Below are positions 8,916-16,867 of a stretch of DNA of 64,000 bases, one piece after another. The notes under the pieces were generated by a model. It ran no database searches. It had not been told where the DNA came from and saw only the letters and a program-made list of their open reading frames with translations. The number at the start of each line of letters is the position of its first letter. Within the stretch, counting starts at the first letter, position 1. This DNA is from Aquitalea magnusonii. Lineage in GTDB: Bacteria; Pseudomonadota; Gammaproteobacteria; Burkholderiales; Chromobacteriaceae. Location of the stretch: NCBI RefSeq assembly GCF_002217795.2, contig NZ_AP018823.1, positions 4,216,001 through 4,280,000 of the forward strand. Reading direction: 5' to 3'. The translations under genes were made by a program, and so were the position numbers.

Positions 8916-9110
8916 TGCCATTTCCCCGCATGCTGTTTTTATGTAGGAGCCCAGCGCAAGCTGGCACTGGTTTGACACAAACGCTTTAACATATTGGGGG
9001 ATATCGTTAAGCCACTGCCAGTTTCAAGCTCAATAAATATGCAAATAAACAAGCAGGGAAAACACCAACACAAAACATGACGATAAAATTATCTTATTTA
9101 TAACAATAAT

Positions 9111-9365
9111 TTAAGGTGCAGTGTTGGCTTCCAATTCTGTCAGCCACTGCATAGCATGACTGTTGCTTTCACCGCACATTTCGGCAGCAGGCTGCAGACC
9201 GGAGCAAACCGCAGGCCGGTCCGGGGGGCCAAACAACAGGCACAGGTTGTTTGCATCCAGCTGGATGCAACGGATGCCGGCGGGCTTGCCTTGGGGCATG
9301 CCCGGAATCGGAGAGGAAATGGAAGGTGCGATGCAACAGGCACCGCAGTGAAGGCGGCATTCCAT
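9111..9365 (-). CDS. YkgJ-family cysteine-cluster protein
   Basis: An 84-residue protein starting [15 protein letters not shown], the CxxxCxxCC metal-binding cluster of the YkgJ/UPF0153 family. It continues with a [15 protein letters not shown] stretch and further cysteines (NLCLLF, VCSG, EMCG), giving eight in total. The family probably binds zinc or an iron-sulfur centre; its biochemical role is not established. The start at 9365 follows homologues beginning at this Met; a GTG at 9410 would add 15 residues. The 195 bases upstream of the chemoreceptor separate it from that gene. Cytosolic. Confidence 0.82.
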   Translation of the reverse strand: MECRLHCGACCIAPSISSPIPGMPQGKPAGIRCIQLDANNLCLLFGPPDRPAVCSGLQPAAEMCGESNSHAMQWLTELEANTAP

Positions 9366-9543
9366 GGTGTCAGGCCTGAAGGCAGCAGAAAAAGTGGGCC
9401 ACCATACCACAAAGCGGACGCTGGCCAGTGCAGCTTGCCAGCCAAGGCTGCACAGATAATTTACAATAAATCATTTGGTTTTACCTCCAAGCCCATCAAA
9501 GCGTGCAGTGCTGTCTCACTGCCAATAAGTCAGAGCCCAAGTA

Positions 9544-10758
9544 ATGATCAAGTGCATCGACGTGTCCGACCTCAAGGTTGGCATGTACATCCACGACCTG
9601 AATTGCGACTGGATGTCACATCCGTTTTTGCTGAAACGCTTTCTGGTCAAGGATGAAAGCGCCATTCACAAGATCGCCGATGCCGGCATCCACGAGGTAT
9701 ACATCGATACCGAAAAAGGCCTGGACCTACCCCATGCTCCCACTGTTTCCGAAGTCAAACACAAGCTGGAACAGGAAATCATCGACCTGGCCAGCCGTGA
9801 GGCCCCGGCGGAACGGCAGGTGGATGCGGCGGCGGAATTTGGCCGTGCCCAGCTGATTCACAATGAAGCCAACCTGATCGTGCGCAACATCCTGCAGGAT
9901 GTGCGGCTGGGCAAGCAGGTGCAGTTGGAAATGGTGGAACCGTCGATCGAAAGAATGACCAGTTCCATCCTGCGCAATGGAGGGGCTTTGCTGTCGCTGT
10001 GCCGCATCAAGGACAAGGACAACTACACCTTCCAGCACTCGGTCAGCGTGGGTGCGCTGATGGTGAGCTTTTGCAAGGCCATGAACATGAGCCGCGAGGT
10101 GATTCACCATGCCGGCATCGGTGGCATGCTGCACGACATCGGCAAGATGAAGGTGCCGGACAGCATCCTCAACAAGCCGGGCAAGCTGACCGAGCAGGAA
10201 TTCGCGGTGATGAAATGCCATGTGGTGGAAAGCAAGCAGATTCTGCTGGCCACCCAGGGCATCTCCGACACCGCGGTCAAGGTGGCCGCCCAGCATCACG
10301 AGCGCCACGATGGCAGTGGTTATCCGGAGGGGCTGAAAGGCGAGGAAATCTCGCAACTGGGCCAGATGGCGGCCATTGTCGATGTCTACGATGCGCTCAC
10401 CTCGGACCGCTGCTATCACAAGGGCATGCCGCCGACCGATGCCCTGCGCAAGATTTTCGAGTGGTCCAAGTTCCACTTCAATCCGGTGCTGGTACAAGCC
10501 TTCATGCGCTGTATCGGCATCTACCCCATCGGCACCCTGGTCCGTCTGGAAAGCGGCAAGCTTGGGGTGGTGATCGAACAGAATGACAATAATCTGGTAT
10601 CACCCAAGGTGAAGGTGTTCTTCAGCACCAAGAGCAATGCCTATATCCCGCCGGAAGTGGTGGATCTGTCGCGCGGCATGGGGGCTGGCGGTGGCGACAA
10701 GATTGTCAGCCACGAAGCGCCGGGCAAGTGGCGCATTGATCCGCTGCGTTTTCTCTGA
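9544..10758 (+). CDS. HD-GYP domain cyclic-di-GMP phosphodiesterase
   Basis: A 404-residue protein with an N-terminal DUF3391 domain (about residues 1-130) and a complete HD-GYP domain (about 150-340). The motifs HHAGIGGMLHDIGKMKVPD and HHERHDGSGYP with the downstream DVYDAL are intact, so hydrolysis of cyclic di-GMP to pGpG/GMP is expected. It has no membrane segment and no receiver domain, so it is soluble. It stands alone, with no diguanylate cyclase in the window. A short C-terminal beta domain (GTLVRLESGKLGVVIEQ) is common in this subfamily. Confidence 0.93.
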   Translation: MIKCIDVSDLKVGMYIHDLNCDWMSHPFLLKRFLVKDESAIHKIADAGIHEVYIDTEKGLDLPHAPTVSEVKHKLEQEIIDLASREAPAERQVDAAAEFGRAQLIHNEANLIVRNILQDVRLGKQVQLEMVEPSIERMTSSILRNGGALLSLCRIKDKDNYTFQHSVSVGALMVSFCKAMNMSREVIHHAGIGGMLHDIGKMKVPDSILNKPGKLTEQEFAVMKCHVVESKQILLATQGISDTAVKVAAQHHERHDGSGYPEGLKGEEISQLGQMAAIVDVYDALTSDRCYHKGMPPTDALRKIFEWSKFHFNPVLVQAFMRCIGIYPIGTLVRLESGKLGVVIEQNDNNLVSPKVKVFFSTKSNAYIPPEVVDLSRGMGAGGGDKIVSHEAPGKWRIDPLRFL

Positions 10759-10762
10759 ATAC

Positions 10763-10785
10763 AAAAAAGCCCTGAATCATCAGGG
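10763..10785 (-). terminator. Terminator of the mscS-like gene
   Basis: CCCTGA / TCAGGG stem with an ATCA loop, followed on the minus strand by GCTTTTTTG. It lies about 200 bases beyond the stop of the minus-strand channel gene. Confidence 0.75.
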
Positions 10786-10985
10786 TATCAGGCTGCCAAC
10801 AAGGTTCTGGTGCAAATGTACTGGACCCGGCAAAGCCGGGCCTTCCGACGGAGTGATTACTTCCGCAGCCTTCCCATCTGTTCCCTTTCCCCCCGCCCTT
10901 TCCCGGCCAATTGAAGAAGGGGTGCCTCGCTTTCTTTTCAGAAAGCGAGAAGTGTTTGTCAATCATCAGAAGCCCGGAATCATAT

Positions 10986-11789
10986 TCAGCCCTGGCGCAC
11001 CACCATTGCCTGCTCGGGAGCGGGAAAGTCGGCCGCGGCCAGTGTTTCGCGGATAAGGCGATTGCTGTCGAAATACACCTGCCAGTAATGCGCCGGCTGG
11101 CAGCAGGGACGAACCGCCAGCACCGGGCCAAGCGGGCTGAACTCCAGCAGATCCACCGTGATGGCCGGTTCTGCCAGCACATTGGGAATGGCGGCAATCT
11201 TGTCGCGCAGCAGCTGGATGGCCAGCACATGGTCGGCGCTGGCCGCCAACTGGGTTTTCAGATCCACCCGGCGGTAGCCGTTGGCGCTGAAATTCTGGAT
11301 GTTGTCGGAAAAGATCTTGTTATTGCCGATCAGGGTCATCACATTGTCCGGCGTATCGATGATGGTGGAAAACAGTCCCACTTCCCGCACCGTACCGCTG
11401 ATACCGGCCACACTCACCACATCCCCCACCTTGAAAGGACGCAACACCACCAGGAAGATGCCAGCGGCAAAATTGGCCAGCAGGCCACTCCAGGCCAGGC
11501 CGATGGCCACACCGGCAGCACCGATGATGGCGGCGAAGCTGGCGGTCTGTACGCCAAAAAAGCCCAGCATGGCAATCACCAGCACCACGGTGAGGCTGAC
11601 GGACAGAAAGGAATGGGCATAGCGGCGCAAGGTGGGGTCCAGCTTGCGTGCCACCAGTTGTTCTTCCATCAGCCGGCCAGCCAGGCCGATAAACCAGCGC
11701 CCCACCACCCACAGCACAATGGCAGAAACAATATTGATGCCAGCCTGCACCGCCAGGTCGCTCCAGTGAGTCCAATTGATGTCTGTCAT
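10986..11789 (-). CDS. Small-conductance mechanosensitive channel, MscS family
   Basis: A 267-residue inner-membrane protein with three transmembrane helices. The pore helix is glycine- and alanine-rich (FAAIIGAAGVAIGLAWSG), followed by the beta domain signature LRPFKVGDVVSVAGISGTV. Members open under membrane tension and release solutes on osmotic downshock. The start is the ATG at 11789 with AGGG 5-6 bases upstream; a GTG two codons earlier is possible. Monocistronic, with its terminator about 200 bases downstream. Confidence 0.93.
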   Translation of the reverse strand: MTDINWTHWSDLAVQAGINIVSAIVLWVVGRWFIGLAGRLMEEQLVARKLDPTLRRYAHSFLSVSLTVVLVIAMLGFFGVQTASFAAIIGAAGVAIGLAWSGLLANFAAGIFLVVLRPFKVGDVVSVAGISGTVREVGLFSTIIDTPDNVMTLIGNNKIFSDNIQNFSANGYRRVDLKTQLAASADHVLAIQLLRDKIAAIPNVLAEPAITVDLLEFSPLGPVLAVRPCCQPAHYWQVYFDSNRLIRETLAAADFPAPEQAMVVRQG

Positions 11790-11882
11790 GATCACCCTAT
11801 TTAAGCAGTTGGTAGAAAAAACTTAAAAATAGAATGAGTGCCGACAAAACGCCAGCCAGCACGGTCTGGCCGTGAGGATGGC

Positions 11883-12617
11883 TTATTGCAGCAGGCTGCG
11901 CAGTTGCTGGCAGGTATCACCGATACCGGCCTGTATGGTCAGGTCAAACACCCGGTCCATGCGGGTGGGGGTGTAATTGATCAGCGCGGTCATCACCCCG
12001 GCACGGGCGGCTTCCAGCGGAATGTGGTTGACCGGGGAAACCTCCAGCGATGAACCCAGTACCAGCAGCATGTCGGCGGACACGGCCACGTCAAAAGCAT
12101 GCTCGATCAGCGGCACCGGCTCGCCGTACAGCACCACGTCCGGCTTGAGCACGTCCATGCAGTGGGTACACAGCGGCAGCACATGGTGATTGATGTATTC
12201 CAGTCCCTGCCGCCGCCCGCAGGACGGACAACTGGCGGTGCGCAAGGTGCCGTGCAGTTCGGAAACATGACGGCTGCCGGCCACGCCATGCAGGCCGTCG
12301 ATATTCTGCGTCAGCACCGATACCTGCTTGCCGGTTTCTTCCAGCCAGGCCAGAAAGCGGTGTCCGGCATTGGGCTGGTAATTGCCCAGCAGCTTGGTGT
12401 GGAACAACTGCTTGAAGCTATGCCAGAAGGCTTCGGGGTCGGCACGAAAGTAATCGATGGACACCAGCTCTTCCAGTTGCAAGCCCTGCTGCCACAAACC
12501 CTTGGCCGAGCGGAAATCCGGAATGCCCGATTCGGTACTCATGCCGGCACCACTCAATACCGCGATGTGACCGGCCTGGCCGATGGCGGCGGCCAGCCGC
12601 ATGATTTCCTGCTGCAT
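11883..12617 (-). CDS. NAD-dependent protein deacylase, Sir2 family
   Basis: A 244-residue sirtuin. It has the NAD-binding GAGMSTESGIPDFRS near residue 25, TQNIDGLH near 108, the catalytic histidine in SELHGT, and a zinc site formed by CPSCG and CTHC. It removes acyl groups from lysine using NAD. The start at 12617 is chosen for AGGAGA six bases upstream; the open frame extends 27 codons further without support. The MazG-like gene is upstream on the same strand, 93 bases away, so they may be co-transcribed. Substrate class (acetyl or longer acyl) cannot be read from sequence alone. Confidence 0.92.
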   Translation of the reverse strand: MQQEIMRLAAAIGQAGHIAVLSGAGMSTESGIPDFRSAKGLWQQGLQLEELVSIDYFRADPEAFWHSFKQLFHTKLLGNYQPNAGHRFLAWLEETGKQVSVLTQNIDGLHGVAGSRHVSELHGTLRTASCPSCGRRQGLEYINHHVLPLCTHCMDVLKPDVVLYGEPVPLIEHAFDVAVSADMLLVLGSSLEVSPVNHIPLEAARAGVMTALINYTPTRMDRVFDLTIQAGIGDTCQQLRSLLQ

Positions 12618-12710
12618 CTGCTGTCTCCTGCACCTGCTTTTTATTGTTGCCAAGCTTAGACGAGCACAAGCTCGCGGCGCAAAAATCCAATGCAGCAAAC
12701 TTGCCCGACA

Positions 12711-13067
12711 TCAAGCCGCTGGTGCATCCACCGCCGGTGCCGGGTACTTGATGGCATTCTTTTGCAGTTTGTCGCGCACGGCGGCATTGATATCCAGCTT
12801 CAGCACGCTGGCCAGCCGCACCAGGTAGAGCAGCACATCGGCCACTTCTTCCTGCAAATGGGTGAAGCGGGCTGGGTCGTCTGCCAGTCGGGCCACCTCC
12901 TCATCAGTCAGCCACTGGAAGATTTCCGCCAGTTCGCCCACCTCCCCGGTCAGCGCCAGCATCAGGTTGCGCGGGGTGTGAAAGCGCTGCCAGTCGCGTT
13001 CATCGGCAAAGCGCTGCAAGGCGGCTTCCAGCGCAGCGGTTTCAATCAAAGGGGTTTCGGCGGCCAT
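12711..13067 (-). CDS. MazG-like nucleotide pyrophosphohydrolase
   Basis: A 118-residue all-alpha NTP pyrophosphatase of the MazG/dCTPase (RS21-C6) type. The metal-binding acidic residues are in GEVGELAEIFQWL and LQEEVADVLLYLVRLA. Members hydrolyse non-canonical or excess dNTPs to the monophosphate and pyrophosphate. AGGAG lies 6-7 bases before the ATG. A parS-like palindrome sits 21 bases upstream of the start. It is probably the first gene of a pair with the sirtuin. Confidence 0.9.
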   Translation of the reverse strand: MAAETPLIETAALEAALQRFADERDWQRFHTPRNLMLALTGEVGELAEIFQWLTDEEVARLADDPARFTHLQEEVADVLLYLVRLASVLKLDINAAVRDKLQKNAIKYPAPAVDAPAA

Positions 13068-13087
13068 GGTGTTACTCCTGCAAGCAC

Positions 13088-13103
13088 GGTTTCACGTGAA
13101 ACC
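13088..13103. other. parS-like ParB binding site 2
   Basis: GGTTTCACGTGAAACC is a perfect 16-base palindrome carrying the 14-base parS core GTTTCACGTGAAAC. It is intergenic, between the gst terminator and the MazG-like gene. Confidence 0.75.
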
Positions 13104-13121
13104 GGCTGACTGACATAAAGC

Positions 13122-13143
13122 AAAACGCCCGCAAGCGCGGGCG
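13122..13143 (-). terminator. Terminator after the glutathione transferase gene
   Basis: CGCCCGC / GCGGGCG stem with a 4-base loop, followed on the minus strand by TTTTG; 23 bases past the gst stop. Confidence 0.82.
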
Positions 13144-13165
13144 CAATGGATAGTCTGACAACGGT

Positions 13166-13777
13166 TCAGCGCAGCAGGCCTTCATCCTTCAAAGCCGCCT
13201 GCACTGCCGGCAAGGCCTGCACGCGCTGCATGAAGGCGCTGATGGCCGGGAAGTCTTCCAGCGAACGATGCACCATGTGCGCCCAGTTCAGGCAGGTAAA
13301 CAGGTAGGCATCGGCCACGCTGAAGTCCTCCCCCAGCAGATAAGGCGTTTGTGCCAGTTGGGCCTCAAGCACGCCAAAGCGGCCACGCAGCTTGTCCCAG
13401 GCGGCATTCTTCACCTCATCGCTAGCCGGGTAGAACAAGGGGGAGAAACTCTTGTGAATCTCGGTAGCAATGTAGTTAAGCCACTCTTGCAGCCGGTAGC
13501 GTGCCAGCGTGCCATTGGCCGGTGCCAGCTTGCGCTCGGGAACCTGATCAGCCAGATACTGCACGATGGCCACGCCCTCGCTCAGCACCGTACCGTCTTC
13601 CAGTTGCAGGGCCGGAACATAGCCCTTGGGACTGATGCTGGCAAACTCCACCCCACTGGCGGTCAGATGCGGATTCACCCGCAGATTGACCTTCTCCACC
13701 GTAAACGGCAGGCCGCTGGCATGCAGCACAATATGCGGTGACAGGGAGCAGGCTCCCGGCGAGTAGTAGAGTTTCAT
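13166..13777 (-). CDS. Glutathione S-transferase
   Basis: A 203-residue cytosolic transferase of the beta/GstA type. The N-terminal thioredoxin-like domain begins MKLYYSPGACSLSPHIVL, with the catalytic cysteine of the beta class in PGACSLSP, and LEDGTVLSEGVAIVQYL forms the glutathione gamma-glutamyl site (about residues 54-70). The rest is a helical C-terminal domain. It conjugates glutathione to electrophiles. AGGAG lies 5 bases before the ATG at 13777; an in-frame start nine codons earlier is unsupported. Confidence 0.93.
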   Translation of the reverse strand: MKLYYSPGACSLSPHIVLHASGLPFTVEKVNLRVNPHLTASGVEFASISPKGYVPALQLEDGTVLSEGVAIVQYLADQVPERKLAPANGTLARYRLQEWLNYIATEIHKSFSPLFYPASDEVKNAAWDKLRGRFGVLEAQLAQTPYLLGEDFSVADAYLFTCLNWAHMVHRSLEDFPAISAFMQRVQALPAVQAALKDEGLLR

Positions 13778-13891
13778 CACATCTCCTGTTCGGATAAACA
13801 GCAACTGCAGCAGGCCGGTACCAGAGCAGCACCGGATTCATCCCCATGAACTGGGGCAAGACCCTGGCAATTTCAAGCCGGCAAAGCAAAT

Positions 13892-14170
13892 TCAGCGCGG
13901 CTTCGGCACAAACAGCCGTGGCCGTTCATCCTTGGCGGCCGGTCGCTGTGGCCGGGTTTTCATTTCGACAAACAAGGCTTCCACCTGGCTGCGCGCCCAC
14001 GGCGTGCGGCGTAAAAACACCAGGCTGGACTTGATGCTGGGCTCATGATTGAAACAGCGGATGGCAATGCGTCGGCCCAGCTCCGGCCAGCCAAAATGTT
14101 CCACCAGCGCTTGCAGAATCTTTTCCAGCGTCATGCCGTGCATCGGGTCGGCGGACTGTTTTTCACTCAT
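13892..14170 (-). CDS. VF530-type DNA-binding protein (DUF2132)
   Basis: A 92-residue protein whose core, LVEHFGWPELGRRIAIRCF followed by PSIKSSLVFLRRTPWAR, is the VF530/DUF2132 signature. The fold is a small double-stranded DNA-binding domain described by structural genomics; its cellular role is unknown. A basic proline-rich tail follows. The start at 14170 is chosen by homology. An open frame reaching 14527 overlaps the next gene and its upstream part reads as noise. Confidence 0.85.
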   Translation of the reverse strand: MSEKQSADPMHGMTLEKILQALVEHFGWPELGRRIAIRCFNHEPSIKSSLVFLRRTPWARSQVEALFVEMKTRPQRPAAKDERPRLFVPKPR

Positions 14171-14384
14171 GCCTATCATCCTGTTGTGGACAGCAAACAC
14201 GCTGCTGCCAAATAAACCGACGCAGTGTAGCCCTGCCTGCGACAAACAGCCAGCAGACTGCCTGCTTGACATGATTTTGCATGTTTCATCATTGCTAACA
14301 ATTGACGCATCACCGGCAATACTTGGCTGACATCTGTCTTTGATACTGCACTCATCCCCTTTTACCTGCATGAGGAAAAACATC

Positions 14385-14885
14385 ATGAAACTGATCAAAT
14401 CGCTGTTGATTGTCGGCCTCCTGGGCGGCGCAGCCGCTAGCACCGTCCATGCCATGGGCAAGGGTGATGATTGTCCGATGGGTGGTAAGGGCATGGCCGC
14501 ACATATGTGGCAGATGGACCCGGCCAAGCGTCAGGCCATGATGGAACAACACCTGCGCATGCTGCATGACCGGCTGAAAATCCAGCCGGCACAGGAAGCC
14601 GCGTGGAAAAGCTATGTCGATGCGCTGAAGCCTGGTGCCATGCCAGCCATGCCTGCGGTCAAACCGGATGCCACCCTGCCCGAACAACTGGATGGCCGCA
14701 TCAAGATGATGCAACAGCATCTGGACATGATGCAGCAACATGCTGCCGCCACCAAAGCGCTGTACCAGAAGCTGAGTCCGGAACAGCAAAAACTGTTCGA
14801 CCAGGAAGCACAACACATGCGTGAAGGCATGCAAGGCCGTATGCCGCACCGCCATCCGGCTTCGGCACCGCTGCCGCAAAACTGA
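14385..14885 (+). CDS. Periplasmic Spy/CpxP-like (LTXXQ) protein
   Basis: A 166-residue protein with a signal peptide (MKLIKSLLIVGLLGG..., cleaved after VHA near residue 23). It is followed by a methionine-, histidine- and glutamine-rich helical body (MMEQHLRMLHDRL, MMQQHLDMMQQHAA, KLSPEQQKLFDQEAQHM). The LSPEQQ-type motif fits the Spy/CpxP family of periplasmic chaperone-like stress proteins, which may also bind metals through Met/His. The start at 14385 follows GAGGA. Two further exported proteins come next on the same strand at 70 and 17 bases, so they may form an envelope-stress operon. Confidence 0.82.
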   Translation: MKLIKSLLIVGLLGGAAASTVHAMGKGDDCPMGGKGMAAHMWQMDPAKRQAMMEQHLRMLHDRLKIQPAQEAAWKSYVDALKPGAMPAMPAVKPDATLPEQLDGRIKMMQQHLDMMQQHAAATKALYQKLSPEQQKLFDQEAQHMREGMQGRMPHRHPASAPLPQN

Positions 14886-14957
14886 TGCGGCATAAAGCCA
14901 TCAATGTCTTGCACCCCGGCCAGCGCCGCATCTGGTCGGGTGCGTGAGGAAACTGAC

Positions 14958-15380
14958 ATGACATCGCTTACCCGCCTGGCAGGCATGGCAGTTCTGGCCG
15001 TCAGCGCTCTGACAGGCATGCAGGCTGCCCAGGCCCACCCACCAGGCTTCTTTCCGGGGCCGCCGCATTACGCACACTGGCACGACGGCTACTGGCACCA
15101 TGGCTACTACCATGGCCGCCTTGGCTGGTGGTGGGTGGCTGGCGGTGCCTGGTACTGGTACAACGCCCCGGTATACCCCTACCCGGATCCGCTGAACCCG
15201 CCGGTGGTGGTCGCTGCACCCGTGGTGGTCACACCTGCTGCGCCCGCCCCGGTGGAAGAAGCAGCCAGCCCGCCGCCGGCCCAGGTCTGGTACTACTGCA
15301 AGGCGGTCAAGCAGTACTACCCCTATGTCAGTGAATGTCCGGGCGGCTGGAAAACCGTGCCGGCACAGCCGCCGAAATAG
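14958..15380 (+). CDS. Exported Tyr/Trp/Pro-rich protein of unknown function
   Basis: A 140-residue protein with a signal peptide cleaved after AQA near residue 29. A low-complexity stretch of His, Tyr, Trp and Gly (HWHDGYWHHGYYHGRLGWWW) comes next, then a Pro/Val/Ala linker. The conserved-looking C-terminal motif carries two cysteines (VWYYCKAVKQYYPYVSEC, ending VPAQPPK). Exported proteins with this C-terminal motif occur in beta- and gammaproteobacteria and have no known function. AGGAA precedes the start at 14958. Its neighbours suggest an envelope role. Confidence 0.8.
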   Translation: MTSLTRLAGMAVLAVSALTGMQAAQAHPPGFFPGPPHYAHWHDGYWHHGYYHGRLGWWWVAGGAWYWYNAPVYPYPDPLNPPVVVAAPVVVTPAAPAPVEEAASPPPAQVWYYCKAVKQYYPYVSECPGGWKTVPAQPPK

Positions 15381-15396
15381 CACAGGACTCATCATC

Positions 15397-15855
15397 ATGA
15401 ACAAGTTGTCATGGTTGCCATTGGCCGCCATCGGCCTGAGCGCATGCAGCACGGTCCCCCTCGGCCCCACGGTTGCGGTGATGCCGGCTGCGGGCAAACC
15501 ATTCGAGGTATTTGCCCAGGAAGAACAGCAATGCCGCCAGTATGCAGAGGCAAGCAGCGGTGGCAGCAGTGCCGATGCCTCCACCAGTGCCATGGCCGGC
15601 AATATGGCGCTGGGCACGGTTGTCGGGGCTGCCGCAGGAGCACTGATGGGTGGCCATCAGGGTGCCGGTGTCGGCGCAGGCGCGGGCCTGATTGCCGGCA
15701 CGGCAGCCGGTAGCGGTGAAGCACGCTACAGCGGCCACGATGCCCAGTATCGCTATAACCTGGCTTACAGCCAGTGCATGTATGCCAAGGGCAATCAGGT
15801 TCCCGGTCAGCAGCGCTACAGCTCGCCTTACTATCCACCACCACGCCTGCCTTAA
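15397..15855 (+). CDS. Glycine-zipper outer-membrane lipoprotein
   Basis: A 152-residue lipoprotein. The signal peptide ends in the lipobox LSAC, with Cys at residue 17. After a short charged region (EEQQCRQYAEA) comes a long glycine-zipper segment rich in GxxxG (MALGTVVGAAAGALMGGHQG and on to residue 108), which inserts in or packs against membranes. The C-terminal part is YRYNLAYSQCMYAKG followed by a proline-rich tail. The architecture resembles SlyB/YMGG-type glycine-zipper proteins. It starts 17 bases after the previous gene and is followed by a hairpin. Confidence 0.85.
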   Translation: MNKLSWLPLAAIGLSACSTVPLGPTVAVMPAAGKPFEVFAQEEQQCRQYAEASSGGSSADASTSAMAGNMALGTVVGAAAGALMGGHQGAGVGAGAGLIAGTAAGSGEARYSGHDAQYRYNLAYSQCMYAKGNQVPGQQRYSSPYYPPPRLP

Positions 15856-15874
15856 GCTGGCAGTAAAAGACAAA

Positions 15875-15899
15875 GGGGCTGGTCTGTCAGACCAGCCCC
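15875..15899 (-). terminator. Strong hairpin between convergent genes
   Basis: A perfect 11-bp stem (GGGGCTGGTCT / AGACCAGCCCC) with a 3-base loop. The minus strand continues TTTGTCTTTT, so it best serves the DMT-type gene, but it may also stop the plus-strand lipoprotein transcript. Confidence 0.78.
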
Positions 15900-15926
15900 C
15901 GTCGCATTTCACACCGGCTCAGCGCA

Positions 15927-16391
15927 TCAGCGGCTGAACCACTTGTCGCCAAAGTTCACCAGCAATACGCCCGCCACCACCAGCGCCGCGCCCGCCAGCC
16001 GCGGCAGGTTGATGTCGCGCAGCGGCATGGCCAGCCAGCCAAAGCGGTCGAACAGCAAGGACGCGCACACCTGCCCGGCGATGATCAGCGACAGCATCGC
16101 CGCCACGCCCAGCCGGGGTGCCAGCAAGGTGGTGCCGAACACGAAAAATGCGCCCAGCAGGCCGCCGATGAACATCCACCACTCACCGCGAACCAGTTGG
16201 CTCAAGCCGCTGAATTTCTGGCCGCTGAACACAGCCAGCAAGGCCAGGCTGATGGTGCCGACCGCAAAGGAAATCATCGCCGCCAGCACGGTGCTGCCGC
16301 CCAGCAACAGCTTGAGCTGGTTGTTGACCGCGGCCTGCAAGGGCACCACCACACCGATGGCAAAGGCCACCAGGGCAAAAACCGGATTCAT
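15927..16391 (-). CDS. YdcZ-type (DUF606) DMT-superfamily membrane protein
   Basis: A 154-residue inner-membrane protein with five hydrophobic helices. It starts MNPVFALVAFAIGVVVPLQA and contains AAVNNQLKLLLGG and SLIIAGQVCASLLFDRFGW, features of the DUF606/YdcZ family of half-size drug/metabolite transporters. Substrate unknown. AAAGGA lies 5 bases before the ATG at 16391. A 22-base perfect palindrome with a parS core lies 25-46 bases upstream of the start. Confidence 0.9.
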   Translation of the reverse strand: MNPVFALVAFAIGVVVPLQAAVNNQLKLLLGGSTVLAAMISFAVGTISLALLAVFSGQKFSGLSQLVRGEWWMFIGGLLGAFFVFGTTLLAPRLGVAAMLSLIIAGQVCASLLFDRFGWLAMPLRDINLPRLAGAALVVAGVLLVNFGDKWFSR

Positions 16392-16415
16392 GTTTGTCCT
16401 TTGCTTGGAATTGCA

Positions 16416-16437
16416 GGCGGTTTCACGTGAAACCGCC
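16416..16437. other. parS-like ParB binding site 3
   Basis: GGCGGTTTCACGTG and its complement make a 22-base perfect palindrome centred on the parS core GTTTCACGTGAAAC. It is intergenic. Confidence 0.75.
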
Positions 16438-16443
16438 GCCACA

Positions 16444-16857
16444 TCAGCCAGATAGCTTCACCGCCTGTACCAGGCGGGCGGCCTTGGGATTGCGGGTATA
16501 GGCGCAAAAGCCCGGCTTGGGGCCCACTTTGGGATGGTTACGACAGGTATTGGGCCGCCGCTCGTAAATGGTACACAGCCGGGTTTGCTGGTCCAGATAC
16601 TGGCAGTCGCCATTGGCGCGCCGCGCCAGAGTGAAAATGCCGTGCTTGAAATTGAAATGCTGGATCACCCGCTGCTTTTCCAGCCGCTTGGCAATGTTCT
16701 TGATCGGCTCTTCCAGCTCGAATTCGTCCACCACGCCCATGCGCACCAGATCCGGCAGCCGTACTTCCACCGGCATCGAACAGCAACTGCCCATGCAGTC
16801 GCTGCACAGGCCGTTCTTGTACTTGATCCAGGTTTCCAGTCTTTCGATATCCGCCAT
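16444..16857 (-). CDS. YkgJ-family cysteine-cluster protein
   Basis: A 137-residue protein with the CxxCxxxCC cluster (LCSDCMGSCCSMPVEV) near residue 18 and further cysteines (GDCQYL, LCTIYERRPNTCRNHP, GFCAYT). This is the pattern of the UPF0153/YkgJ metal-binding family, annotated as zinc- or iron-sulfur-chelating with no proven function. It ends 10 bases before rlhA-strand coding begins downstream in the window, so rlhA is transcribed just ahead of it and the pair is likely an operon. Cytosolic. Confidence 0.87.
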   Translation of the reverse strand: MADIERLETWIKYKNGLCSDCMGSCCSMPVEVRLPDLVRMGVVDEFELEEPIKNIAKRLEKQRVIQHFNFKHGIFTLARRANGDCQYLDQQTRLCTIYERRPNTCRNHPKVGPKPGFCAYTRNPKAARLVQAVKLSG

Positions 16858-16867
16858 CTTGCCTGCC

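Noticed and set aside
14266..14300. TTGACA upstream of the Spy-like gene as a promoter
   Set aside because: No convincing -10 at 16-18 bases; not listed as a feature.
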